DNA of 5,001 nt, taken from contig JAHEDL010000154.1 of the NCBI GenBank assembly GCA_024641255.1, forward strand, positions 1-5,001, written 5' to 3'. The first letter of the stretch is position 1. Each line of letters opens with the position of its first letter. This DNA is from Pseudorhodobacter sp. Lineage in GTDB: Bacteria > Pseudomonadota > Alphaproteobacteria > Rhodobacterales > Rhodobacteraceae. Shown one piece after another: positions 1-5,001 of the stretch. Under the pieces are notes generated by a model. The model did not search any database and was not told the origin of the DNA. It saw only the letters and a list, made by a program, of their open reading frames with translations. The position numbers and the translations under genes are program-made.

Positions 1-1
1 G

Positions 2-679
2 GCGACGCTGCAGTTCGTGCTGGAACAGTTTGGCGTTTTTGGGCCGGTTTTGCTGGCTGCGCTGCTGATCACCCTGCGTCGGTTGCCGGTGCAGGCGGCC
101 TTTGCGGCGCCGGTTTTGCTGGTGATCACGCTGCAATCATTGTTGGGGCGGGCCGAGTCGAACTGGACAGTTTCGGCGTATTTTGCCGGAACCGTGCTGG
201 CGATTGGGCTGCTGCGCCAGCATCCGCGCTGGCTGCGGGTGTCGTTTGCGGTCAACGGTGCGGTCAGCCTGATCTTGCCGCTGTTGGTGATCTTTCCAAC
301 GCTGAACTGGAACGGCGCGCCGCTGTTGGAACGTCAGCTTGGCCGCGCCGCGATGAGCCGGCAGATCATTGCCTTGGCGCATCAGGCGGGCGACGTTCCG
401 GTCTATGCCGACCGGCGCGATGTGCTTGCCGATCTGTTCTATACCGGGCGCGACTCGGGGCTGCAGTTTTTTGCGCCGCGCCCGCAGGGGCGGCCGATGC
501 ACCATTATGAACAGCGCTATCCGCTGCCGCCCAGCCAAACCGGGCCGATCTTGGTGGTCACATCCACCCCGCCCACCTGTACGGGGCAGGCGGTGCCGCT
601 GGATGCCACCGGCGGGGCCTATCGCAAATGGCAATTGGCGGCGTATTTGATTAACGCGGAGTGTCTGCAGCATGAATAG
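2..679 (+). CDS. ArnT/PMT-like membrane glycosyltransferase, C-terminal part (5' end outside window)
   Basis: Only the last 225 residues are visible. The frame is open to the left edge, so the GTG at 17 is an internal Val codon, not the start. The piece opens with LQFVLEQFGVFGP and has about four hydrophobic segments (nt ~35-75, 95-145, 165-210, 235-300). Between the second and third is RAESNWTVSAYFAG (nt ~149-190), resembling the conserved E-x-N-W-x-x-x-AY segment of GT39/GT83 (PMT_2, ArnT-like) transferases. From nt ~317 the chain is hydrophilic, about 120 residues, probably a periplasmic C-terminal domain. The family moves a sugar from a polyprenyl-phosphate donor to a lipid or glycan acceptor at the periplasmic side of the inner membrane. 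The catalytic acidic residues would lie in the missing N-terminal part, so activity and substrate cannot be judged. Its TAG stop lies inside the next gene (8-base overlap), implying co-transcription and coupled translation. Confidence 0.75.
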   Translation, partial: ATLQFVLEQFGVFGPVLLAALLITLRRLPVQAAFAAPVLLVITLQSLLGRAESNWTVSAYFAGTVLAIGLLRQHPRWLRVSFAVNGAVSLILPLLVIFPTLNWNGAPLLERQLGRAAMSRQIIALAHQAGDVPVYADRRDVLADLFYTGRDSGLQFFAPRPQGRPMHHYEQRYPLPPSQTGPILVVTSTPPTCTGQAVPLDATGGAYRKWQLAAYLINAECLQHE

Positions 680-1370
680 TCGCCTTATCCTTGCGCTTGT
701 CGCGCTGATGGCCGCGCTTTTGGCACTGTTTAGCCTTGTGCCCGCGCTTGACCTTGGCGTTGCGGGCTATTTCCACGATGCGACCGGCTTTCCGCTTGCC
801 ACCAATCCGGTGATCTCGGCACTGCGGACGGTGTTCTGGGATGCCACAATTGTGGTGCCGGTGCTGGCGCTGGGGTTTTTGGCCGTGGGTCTGCTGTTGC
901 GGCGGCCTATCCTTGGCATCGCGCCGCGGCTGTCGGGCTATGTGCTGGCGCTGTTTCTGCTGGGGCCGGGGCTGTTGGTAAACGGCATCCTGAAGGCGCA
1001 TTGGGGCCGGGCGCGACCGATGAATGTGGTCGATTTCGGCGGCGGCGCGCAGTTTACCCCGGCTTGGACGATCACCGATCAATGCGCCAAGAACTGCTCT
1101 TTCGTGTCGGGTGAAGGCGCGGGGACGATGGCGCTGACCATCACCTGCCTGCTGATTCTTGCGCTGTGGCGTGACCGCATGTCGGTGCCGCTATACCGGC
1201 TGGGGCAGGGGGGCGCGCTGGCGATGCTGGCCTTTGTCGGGTTTCAGCGCGTTGCCTCTGGCGGGCATTTTCTGTCGGATGTGGTGCTGTCTTGGTGCCT
1301 TGTCGCGCTGATTGCCGCCGTTCTGGCGCCGCTGCTGCCGCGCCCGCTGGGCCTTGCAAACAAGGGCTAA
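672..1370 (+). CDS. PAP2-family integral membrane phosphatase with variant motif 2 (SGE)
   Basis: Complete 232-residue protein with about six hydrophobic helices (residues ~4-24, 57-77, 85-107, 152-166, 180-192, 203-222), the usual topology and size of PAP2 (type 2 phosphatidic acid phosphatase) membrane enzymes. Motif 1 is KAHWGRARP (K108, R115, P116). Motif 3 is R193-x5-H199-x3-D203 in RVASGGHFLSD, with His199 the expected nucleophile. Motif 2, normally PSGH, is V145-S146-G147-E148, so the usual His is Glu. Spacing between motifs is normal for the family, and the region around motif 2 is Cys-rich (C138, C142). Known members remove phosphate from lipid A, undecaprenyl pyrophosphate, phosphatidylglycerol phosphate or phosphatidic acid on the periplasmic face. 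The substrate here is not decidable. The ATG overlaps the end of the glycosyltransferase gene, with GGAG at 658-661 as a distant Shine-Dalgarno site. The pairing suggests work on a lipid-linked sugar or lipid A (inference). Confidence 0.85.
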   Translation: MNSRLILALVALMAALLALFSLVPALDLGVAGYFHDATGFPLATNPVISALRTVFWDATIVVPVLALGFLAVGLLLRRPILGIAPRLSGYVLALFLLGPGLLVNGILKAHWGRARPMNVVDFGGGAQFTPAWTITDQCAKNCSFVSGEGAGTMALTITCLLILALWRDRMSVPLYRLGQGGALAMLAFVGFQRVASGGHFLSDVVLSWCLVALIAAVLAPLLPRPLGLANKG

Positions 1371-1386
1371 GCGCCTGCGGCGGCTG

Positions 1387-1415
1387 TTGACATCTGGACC
1401 GACTCTGTCTATCAG
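1387..1415 (+). promoter_or_regulatory. Probable sigma-70-type promoter of the str operon
   Basis: TTGACA at 1387-1392 is a perfect -35 match. After a 17-base spacer, TATCAG at 1410-1415 matches the -10 consensus at four of six positions, including the first T and the A next to it. It starts 17 bases after the phosphatase stop codon and predicts a transcript start near 1421-1423, giving an rpsL leader of about 200 nt. No other pair of this quality is seen in the gap. The assignment is from sequence match only. Confidence 0.6.
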
Positions 1416-1450
1416 CCGCGCTATCCCTCATTCCGTCTGGAGTTTGGGAT

Positions 1451-1522
1451 ATGCTTGATGTGGTCATGATCCGGGTTCACACCCCGATCCTCTGGAATTC
1501 CACCGCACCGCCCTATCACTAG
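1451..1522 (+). CDS. Putative 23-residue leader peptide upstream of rpsL
   Basis: ATG 1451 to TAG 1520-1522 encodes 23 residues beginning MLDVVMIRVH and ending NSTAPPYH. GGAG at 1439-1442 lies 8 bases before the ATG, a good ribosome binding site, and the predicted transcript start is about 29 bases upstream. The stop codon sits in the apical stem of the hairpin at 1502-1535, so a ribosome finishing the peptide would cover or melt that hairpin. The peptide has no membrane segment or known domain. The Ala-Pro-Pro near its end is a kind of sequence that slows translation. A role as a cis-acting leader peptide rather than a free protein is inferred. The ORF is short enough to arise by chance; the placement and binding site are what argue for it. 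Confidence 0.45.
   Translation: MLDVVMIRVHTPILWNSTAPPYH
1468..1489 (+). other. Hairpin inside the leader ORF
   Basis: GATC (1468-1471) and GGGT (1473-1476) pair with ACCC (1481-1484) and GATC (1486-1489), interrupted by one C-C mismatch (1472/1485). The loop is TCAC (1477-1480). It has no T tract, so it is not a terminator. It lies wholly within the putative leader peptide ORF and would be opened by translating ribosomes. Confidence 0.35.
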
Positions 1523-1546
1523 GGACGGCCGCGGTTTTATCGTTTT
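1502..1546 (+). terminator. Terminator-like hairpin with T-rich tail; candidate attenuator
   Basis: Pairs, from the base: ACCGC 1502-1506 with GCGGT 1531-1535; CC 1508-1509 with GG 1527-1528; CCCTA 1511-1515 with TAGGG 1520-1524; loop TCAC 1516-1519. Small internal loops separate the three stem blocks. The tail TTTATCGTTTT (1536-1546) has eight T in eleven bases but is interrupted. Two readings are possible: the intrinsic terminator of the glycosyltransferase-phosphatase transcript, or, given the promoter at 1387-1415, an attenuator in the rpsL leader. The leader ORF stop codon lies inside the apical stem, which favours the second. The interrupted stem and tail suggest partial rather than full termination. 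Confidence 0.4.
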
Positions 1547-1562
1547 GCAATCTGTGCAAACG
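1541..1562 (+). other. Bulged hairpin in rpsL leader
   Basis: CGTTTTGCA (1541-1549) pairs with TGCAAACG (1555-1562) with one bulged T, giving eight base pairs around the loop ATCTG. Its left arm is the T-rich tail of the preceding hairpin. The right arm runs into the palindrome CGACGTCG (1561-1568). No T tract follows. Its function is unknown; it could be part of the leader fold or a protein site in DNA. Confidence 0.3.
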
Positions 1563-1576
1563 ACGTCGAGAAGCAG

Positions 1577-1595
1577 TGTCCCGAGGTTCGGGGCG
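1577..1595 (+). other. Small hairpin before the rpsL ribosome binding site
   Basis: CCCGA (1580-1584) and TCGGG (1588-1592) pair around the loop GGT. The stem extends by wobble and GC pairs to 1577-1595. It ends 19 bases before the rpsL Shine-Dalgarno site, so it does not hide it directly. It has no T tract. Confidence 0.3.
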
Positions 1596-1625
1596 AGTAT
1601 TGACAGCGCAACACGGGGAACGTGA

Positions 1626-1997
1626 ATGCCGACTATCCAACAGCTGATCCGCAAGCCGCGGGAAGCGAACGTACGGAAGTCCAAGTCGCAGCACTTGGAA
1701 TCCTGCCCGCAAAAACGTGGGGTTTGCACCCGCGTTTACACCACCACTCCGAAGAAGCCGAACTCGGCTATGCGGAAAGTCGCCAAAGTGCGTCTGACCA
1801 ACGGTTTCGAAGTGATTTCTTACATTCCCGGCGAAAAGCACAACCTTCAGGAGCACTCTGTGGTTCTGATCCGTGGCGGCCGGGTAAAAGACCTTCCGGG
1901 TGTGCGTTACCACATCCTGCGCGGTGTTCTGGATACCCAGGGCGTCAAAGAACGTCGTCAACGCCGGTCGAAGTACGGCGCGAAGCGTCCGAAGTAA
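1626..1997 (+). CDS. rpsL: 30S ribosomal protein S12
   Basis: 123 residues, the normal length for bacterial S12. It lies in the decoding centre of the 30S subunit and helps monitor codon-anticodon pairing. The family core is intact: [20 protein letters not shown] (residues 27-46) and the [14 protein letters not shown] loop (83-96), followed by the basic C-terminus SKYGAKRPK. Lys43 and Lys88, the positions where streptomycin-resistance changes usually fall, are both wild type, and Asp89, the residue methylthiolated by RimO in other bacteria, is present. The start at 1626 is set by GGGGAA at 1615-1620, 5 bases upstream, and by homology at [12 protein letters not shown]. It is the first gene of the str operon and probably transcribed from the promoter at 1387-1415. 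The next gene begins 12 bases after its stop. Confidence 0.98.
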   Translation: MPTIQQLIRKPREANVRKSKSQHLESCPQKRGVCTRVYTTTPKKPNSAMRKVAKVRLTNGFEVISYIPGEKHNLQEHSVVLIRGGRVKDLPGVRYHILRGVLDTQGVKERRQRRSKYGAKRPK

Positions 1998-2009
1998 GGA
2001 AGATCAGAG

Positions 2010-2480
2010 ATGTCACGTCGTCACGCCGCTGAAAAACGCGAAATTCTTCCCGACGCCAAGTATGGCGACCGGGTTCTCACCAAGTTCATGAACAACCTGA
2101 TGCTCGACGGCAAAAAGTCCGTCGCAGAATCGATCGTTTATGGCGCCCTTGATCGCGTTCAGACCCGTCTGAAGCGCGAACCGATCCAAGCTTTCCATGA
2201 AGCTCTGGACAACGTGAAACCGTCCGTCGAAGTGCGCTCGCGCCGCGTCGGTGGTGCAACGTACCAGGTTCCGGTTGAAGTGCGCACCGAGCGTCGCGAA
2301 GCATTGGCCATCCGTTGGCTGATCATCGCTGCCCGCAAGCGCAACGAAAACACCATGGAAGAGCGTCTTGCTGCCGAACTGTCGGACGCAGTCAACAACC
2401 GTGGTACGGCTGTTAAAAAGCGCGAAGACACCCACAAGATGGCCGACGCAAACAAAGCGTTCAGCCACTACCGCTGGTAA
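2010..2480 (+). CDS. rpsG: 30S ribosomal protein S7
   Basis: 156 residues, the standard length for bacterial S7, which starts assembly of the 30S head by binding the 3' major domain of 16S rRNA and lies near the E site. The N-terminal basic [15 protein letters not shown] segment, the [20 protein letters not shown] signature (residues ~70-89) and the C-terminal [14 protein letters not shown] are all typical. AGGA at 1997-2000, overlapping the rpsL stop, is the Shine-Dalgarno site, 9 bases before ATG. In E. coli, S7 represses the str operon by binding a long rpsL-rpsG spacer; here the spacer is only 12 bases, so that operator is not present in the same form. fusA begins 9 bases after the stop. 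Confidence 0.98.
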   Translation: MSRRHAAEKREILPDAKYGDRVLTKFMNNLMLDGKKSVAESIVYGALDRVQTRLKREPIQAFHEALDNVKPSVEVRSRRVGGATYQVPVEVRTERREALAIRWLIIAARKRNENTMEERLAAELSDAVNNRGTAVKKREDTHKMADANKAFSHYRW

Positions 2481-2489
2481 GGGGTCATT

Positions 2490-4616
2490 ATGGCACGCGA
2501 CTATCCGCTTGAGCGTTATCGCAACTTCGGGATTATTGCCCACATCGACGCGGGCAAGACCACGACTTCGGAACGCATCCTTTACTATACCGGCAAGTCC
2601 CACAAAATCGGCGAAGTCCACGACGGCGCCGCTACGATGGACTGGATGGAACAGGAACAAGAGCGCGGCATCACGATCACCTCGGCTGCCACGACCACGT
2701 TCTGGAACCGTCAGATTGATTCGAATTCGGGTCTTGGCGACAAGGCAACGAAGTTCCGTTTCAACATCATCGACACCCCCGGCCACGTTGACTTCACCAT
2801 TGAAGTTGAACGCTCGCTGGCTGTTCTTGATGGCGCAGTCGTTCTTCTGGACGGCAACGCAGGTGTGGAACCGCAGACCGAAACCGTGTGGCGTCAGGCT
2901 GATCGCTACAAGGTTCCGCGGATCGTGTTCGTCAACAAGATGGACAAGACCGGGGCAGACTTCTTCAACTGCGTTCGCATGATCAAAGACCGTACCGGCG
3001 CAAACGCCATGCCGATCGCTTTGCCGATCGGTGCGGAAGACAAGCTGGAAGGCATCATCGACCTGGTGACCATGGAAGAATGGGTCTATCAGGGCGAAGA
3101 TCTTGGCGCATCCTGGGTTCGCCAGCCGATCCGCGCTTCGTTGAAAGACGAAGCCGAAGAATGGCGCCTGAACCTGCTGGAAACCGCAGTGGGCCAAGAC
3201 GACGCTGCGATGGAAGCCTATCTTGAAGGCAACGAGCCTGATGAAGACACGCTGCGCGCGCTGATCCGCAAGGGCACGCTGGCAATCGACTTCATCCCGG
3301 TTATGGCTGGTTCGGCGTTCAAGAACAAAGGCGTTCAGCCTTTGCTCAACGCTGTGATCGACTATCTGCCTTCGCCGCTGGACGTGCCGCCCTACATGGG
3401 CTTCGCGCCGGGCGACGAGACGGAAACCCGTAACATCGCACGTTCTGCAGACGACGAGCAGCCGTTCTCGGCCTTGGCGTTCAAGATCATGAACGACCCC
3501 TTCGTTGGTTCGTTGACCTTCACCCGGATCTATTCGGGCAAGTTGGCCAAGGGCGACGCGATGATGAACGCGACCAAAGAGCGCCGCGAGCGCGTTGGCC
3601 GTATGATGATGATGCACGCGATTGAACGGGAAGAAATTTCCGAAGCATTCGCAGGCGACATCATCGCCTTGGGCGGTCTGAAAGAAACCACCACCGGTGA
3701 CACGCTGTGTGATCCGGCAAACCCGGTTGTTCTGGAAACCATGACCTTCCCGGTCCCGGTTATCGAGATCGCGGTCGAGCCGAAGACCAAAGCTGACCAA
3801 GAAAAGATGGGCATCGCTTTGGCCCGTCTGGCTGCCGAAGACCCGTCCTTCCGCGTCGAAACCGATATCGAATCGGGCCAGACCATCATGAAGGGCATGG
3901 GCGAACTTCACCTCGACATTCTCGTTGACCGTATGCGTCGCGAATTCAAAGTCGAGGCGAACATCGGTGCGCCGCAGGTGGCTTATCGCGAAACGATCTC
4001 GCGCGAGCATGAAATCGACTACACGCACAAGAAACAAACCGGTGGTACCGGCCAGTTCGCACGTGTGAAGCTGATCATCTCGCCGACGGAGCCGGGCGAA
4101 GGCTATTCGTTCGAATCCAAGATCGTTGGTGGTGCGGTTCCGAAGGAATACATCCCCGGCGTCGAAAAAGGCATCAAGTCCGTCATGGACTCGGGCCCGT
4201 TGGCTGGCTTCCCGGTTATCGACTTCAAAGTGGCTCTGATCGACGGCGCGTTCCACGACGTTGACTCCTCGGTGCTGGCTTTCGAAATCGCTTCGCGGGC
4301 TGCTATGCGTGATGGTCTGAAAAAGGCCGGCGCTAAGCTTCTGGAACCGATCATGAAAGTCGAAGTCGTCACCCCGGAAGAATACACCGGCGGCGTCATC
4401 GGCGACCTGACCTCGCGTCGGGGCATGATCAACGGCCAAGACAGCCGCGGCAACGCGAACGTCATCGCCGCCATGGTCCCGCTGGCAAACATGTTCGGCT
4501 ACATCAACACCCTGCGCTCGATGACCTCGGGTCGCGCCGTGTTCTCGATGGAGTTCGACCACTACGACGCCGTTCCGCAGAACATCTCGGACGAGATCCA
4601 GAAGAAATACGCATAA
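2490..4616 (+). CDS. fusA: Translation elongation factor G
   Basis: 708 residues, close to the 704 of E. coli EF-G. This GTPase drives translocation of tRNA and mRNA and, with RRF, recycles ribosomes. G-domain motifs are complete: P-loop AHIDAGKTT (17-25), switch [12 protein letters not shown] (59-69), DTPGH (95-99), NKMD (149-152) and GSA (274-276). Domain II/III words such as [21 protein letters not shown] and GMGELHLDI follow. Domain IV carries GAFHDVDSS with His589 at the tip that enters the decoding site. The C-terminal domain V has EPIMKVEV and [13 protein letters not shown]. The loop at residues ~72-89 differs in sequence and length from E. coli, as is usual for this exposed segment. 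AAGGGG at 2479-2484, overlapping the rpsG stop, lies 5 bases before the ATG. The gene matches the canonical str-operon EF-G; nothing suggests a specialised EF-G2 or a resistance paralogue. Confidence 0.98.
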   Translation: MARDYPLERYRNFGIIAHIDAGKTTTSERILYYTGKSHKIGEVHDGAATMDWMEQEQERGITITSAATTTFWNRQIDSNSGLGDKATKFRFNIIDTPGHVDFTIEVERSLAVLDGAVVLLDGNAGVEPQTETVWRQADRYKVPRIVFVNKMDKTGADFFNCVRMIKDRTGANAMPIALPIGAEDKLEGIIDLVTMEEWVYQGEDLGASWVRQPIRASLKDEAEEWRLNLLETAVGQDDAAMEAYLEGNEPDEDTLRALIRKGTLAIDFIPVMAGSAFKNKGVQPLLNAVIDYLPSPLDVPPYMGFAPGDETETRNIARSADDEQPFSALAFKIMNDPFVGSLTFTRIYSGKLAKGDAMMNATKERRERVGRMMMMHAIEREEISEAFAGDIIALGGLKETTTGDTLCDPANPVVLETMTFPVPVIEIAVEPKTKADQEKMGIALARLAAEDPSFRVETDIESGQTIMKGMGELHLDILVDRMRREFKVEANIGAPQVAYRETISREHEIDYTHKKQTGGTGQFARVKLIISPTEPGEGYSFESKIVGGAVPKEYIPGVEKGIKSVMDSGPLAGFPVIDFKVALIDGAFHDVDSSVLAFEIASRAAMRDGLKKAGAKLLEPIMKVEVVTPEEYTGGVIGDLTSRRGMINGQDSRGNANVIAAMVPLANMFGYINTLRSMTSGRAVFSMEFDHYDAVPQNISDEIQKKYA

Positions 4617-4618
4617 CC

Positions 4619-4676
4619 GGTGTGGCGGGCTAACGCCCGCCCTACCACCTCGTAGGGTGCCCATCCGCACCACACC
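4619..4676. repeat. REP-like inverted repeat pair between fusA and tuf
   Basis: Two imperfect copies of a GTAGGG-headed palindromic unit face each other. The left copy (4624-4645, on the - strand) contains a perfect 7-bp hairpin GGCGGGC/GCCCGCC with loop TAAC (4624-4641). The right copy (4652-4671, + strand) contains GGTGC/GCACC around CCATCC (4656-4671). Their heads CCTAC (4641-4645) and GTAGG (4652-4656) can pair with each other, and GGTGTGG (4619-4625) matches CCACACC (4670-4676) at the outside, so the whole can fold as one branched structure. No T tract follows, so it is not a classic terminator. It resembles dispersed REP/BIME elements, which can stabilise upstream mRNA or weaken downstream transcription. 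Copy number in the genome cannot be seen here. Confidence 0.55.
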
Positions 4677-4686
4677 CGATCTAATT

Positions 4687-4692
4687 AGGAGG
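4687..4692 (+). promoter_or_regulatory. Strong Shine-Dalgarno site of tuf
   Basis: AGGAGG, a full match to the anti-Shine-Dalgarno end of 16S rRNA, lies 5 bases before the tuf ATG. It is the best ribosome binding site in the window and fits the very high synthesis rate of EF-Tu. It lies in a short AT-rich stretch just outside the REP-like structure and so should be accessible. Confidence 0.85.
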
Positions 4693-4697
4693 CCATC

Positions 4698-5001
4698 ATG
4701 GCAAAGGCAAAGTTTGAACGGAATAAACCGCACGTCAACATCGGCACGATCGGCCACGTTGACCACGGCAAGACGACGCTGACGGCAGCAATCACCAAAT
4801 ACTTTGGTGAATTCCGCGCTTACGACCAGATCGACGGCGCACCGGAAGAGCGCGCTCGTGGGATCACGATTTCGACCGCCCACGTCGAATACGAAACCGA
4901 GAACCGTCACTACGCCCACGTCGACTGCCCCGGCCACGCTGACTATGTGAAGAACATGATCACCGGCGCGGCACAGATGGACGGCGCTATTCTGGTTTGC
5001 G
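4698..5001 (+). CDS. tuf: Elongation factor Tu, N-terminal part (3' end outside window)
   Basis: The first 101 codons are visible, about a quarter of the usual ~390-395 residues. EF-Tu carries aminoacyl-tRNA to the ribosomal A site as a GTP complex. The opening [20 protein letters not shown] is characteristic. The P-loop GHVDHGKTT is at residues 19-27, the switch I core RGITIS with Thr57 at 54-59, and the G3 motif DCPGH at 76-80, followed by [20 protein letters not shown]. The start is fixed by the AGGAGG site and by homology. It lies 81 bases downstream of fusA with a REP-like structure between, and no convincing separate promoter is seen, so it is probably co-transcribed with the str operon. 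Many proteobacteria have two tuf copies; whether this is tufA or tufB cannot be told. Confidence 0.97.
   Translation, partial: MAKAKFERNKPHVNIGTIGHVDHGKTTLTAAITKYFGEFRAYDQIDGAPEERARGITISTAHVEYETENRHYAHVDCPGHADYVKNMITGAAQMDGAILVC

Larger units (their letters stand above)
1422..1625 (+). promoter_or_regulatory. Structured 5' leader of the rpsL operon
   Basis: About 204 bases from the predicted transcript start to the rpsL start codon. In order they hold a Shine-Dalgarno site (GGAG 1439-1442), a 23-codon ORF (1451-1522), a mismatched hairpin inside that ORF (1468-1489), a terminator-like hairpin with a T-rich tail (1502-1546), a bulged hairpin (1541-1562), a small hairpin (1577-1595) and the rpsL Shine-Dalgarno site (GGGGAA 1615-1620, 5 bases before ATG). 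Such a leader is long for a simple ribosomal protein gene and suggests control by attenuation or RNA structure (inference). No known riboswitch or r-protein binding motif was recognised. Confidence 0.45.

Noticed and set aside
137..673. 178-codon - strand frame under the glycosyltransferase gene
   Set aside because: Low-complexity Arg/Gln-rich translation antisense to a gene with clear family features; a GC-rich shadow.
1451..1522. tRNA-like reading of the GGGTTCACACCC segment
   Set aside because: It looks briefly like a T-arm, but no acceptor, D or anticodon arms can be placed around it, and the loop is four bases instead of seven.
1600..1605. TTGACA close to the rpsL start as a second -35 box
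   Set aside because: A -10 box at the usual spacing would fall at about 1622-1629, over the rpsL start codon itself, where no TATAAT-like sequence is present.
1622..2032. 136-codon frame starting at GTG 1622 overlapping rpsL
   Set aside because: It is a shifted-frame shadow of rpsL. S12 in the neighbouring frame is certain, and the encoded sequence has no family features.
4617..4660. Intrinsic terminator of fusA
   Set aside because: The 7-bp GC hairpin at 4624-4641 is strong, but CCTACC follows it rather than T residues, so it is better read as part of a REP-like repeat.
4659..4687. Separate tuf promoter with TAATTA (4682-4687) as -10
   Set aside because: No -35-like hexamer is found at the proper distance upstream; GCCCAT lies there. 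The AT-rich stretch is better explained as an open ribosome binding region.
2013..4937. 974-codon open frame on the - strand across rpsG, fusA and the start of tuf
   Set aside because: It is antisense to three certain genes. Long antisense frames are expected where highly expressed GC-rich genes avoid codons such as TTA, CTA and TCA. The translation is rich in Arg, His, Val and Asp with no recognisable domain.

Overview
The window reads as chromosomal DNA of a GC-rich alphaproteobacterium, most likely of the Rhodobacteraceae (Rhodobacterales). The reasons are the wording of the S12, S7, EF-G and EF-Tu proteins, the rpsL-rpsG-fusA-tuf gene order, the GC-rich third codon positions, and the REP-like GTAGGG repeat. 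The family placement is from recognition and was not tested by a search. All genes are on the + strand.

Left part (1-1370): the C-terminal part of a polytopic glycosyltransferase of the ArnT/PMT (GT39/GT83-like) type runs in from outside the window. It overlaps by 8 bases a complete six-helix PAP2-family membrane phosphatase. The two look like a translationally coupled pair acting on lipid-linked sugars, lipid A or polyprenyl phosphates. The phosphatase has motifs 1 and 3 of the PAP2 active site, but its motif 2 reads VSGE instead of PSGH.

Middle (1371-1625): a 255-base non-coding gap holds the likely control region of the str (S12/S7/EF-G/EF-Tu) operon. It contains a good sigma-70-type promoter (TTGACA, 17 bases, TATCAG), then a 23-codon upstream ORF with its own Shine-Dalgarno site. 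The stop codon of this ORF lies in the apical stem of a hairpin that is followed by a T-rich stretch. Two more hairpins come before rpsL. The order promoter, leader peptide, terminator-like hairpin, structural gene is that of an attenuator. This is the most interesting part of the window, and the regulatory reading is inference.

Right part (1626-5001): rpsL (S12), rpsG (S7) and fusA (EF-G) are complete and tightly packed (12- and 9-base gaps). A 81-base gap with a REP-like inverted repeat follows, then the first 101 codons of tuf (EF-Tu), which runs off the window. S12 and S7 build the 30S decoding and head regions, EF-Tu delivers aminoacyl-tRNA and EF-G translocates, so the operon couples ribosome and elongation-factor supply. 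The short rpsL-rpsG gap leaves no room for an S7 operator of the E. coli type, which makes the upstream leader a natural alternative place for control.
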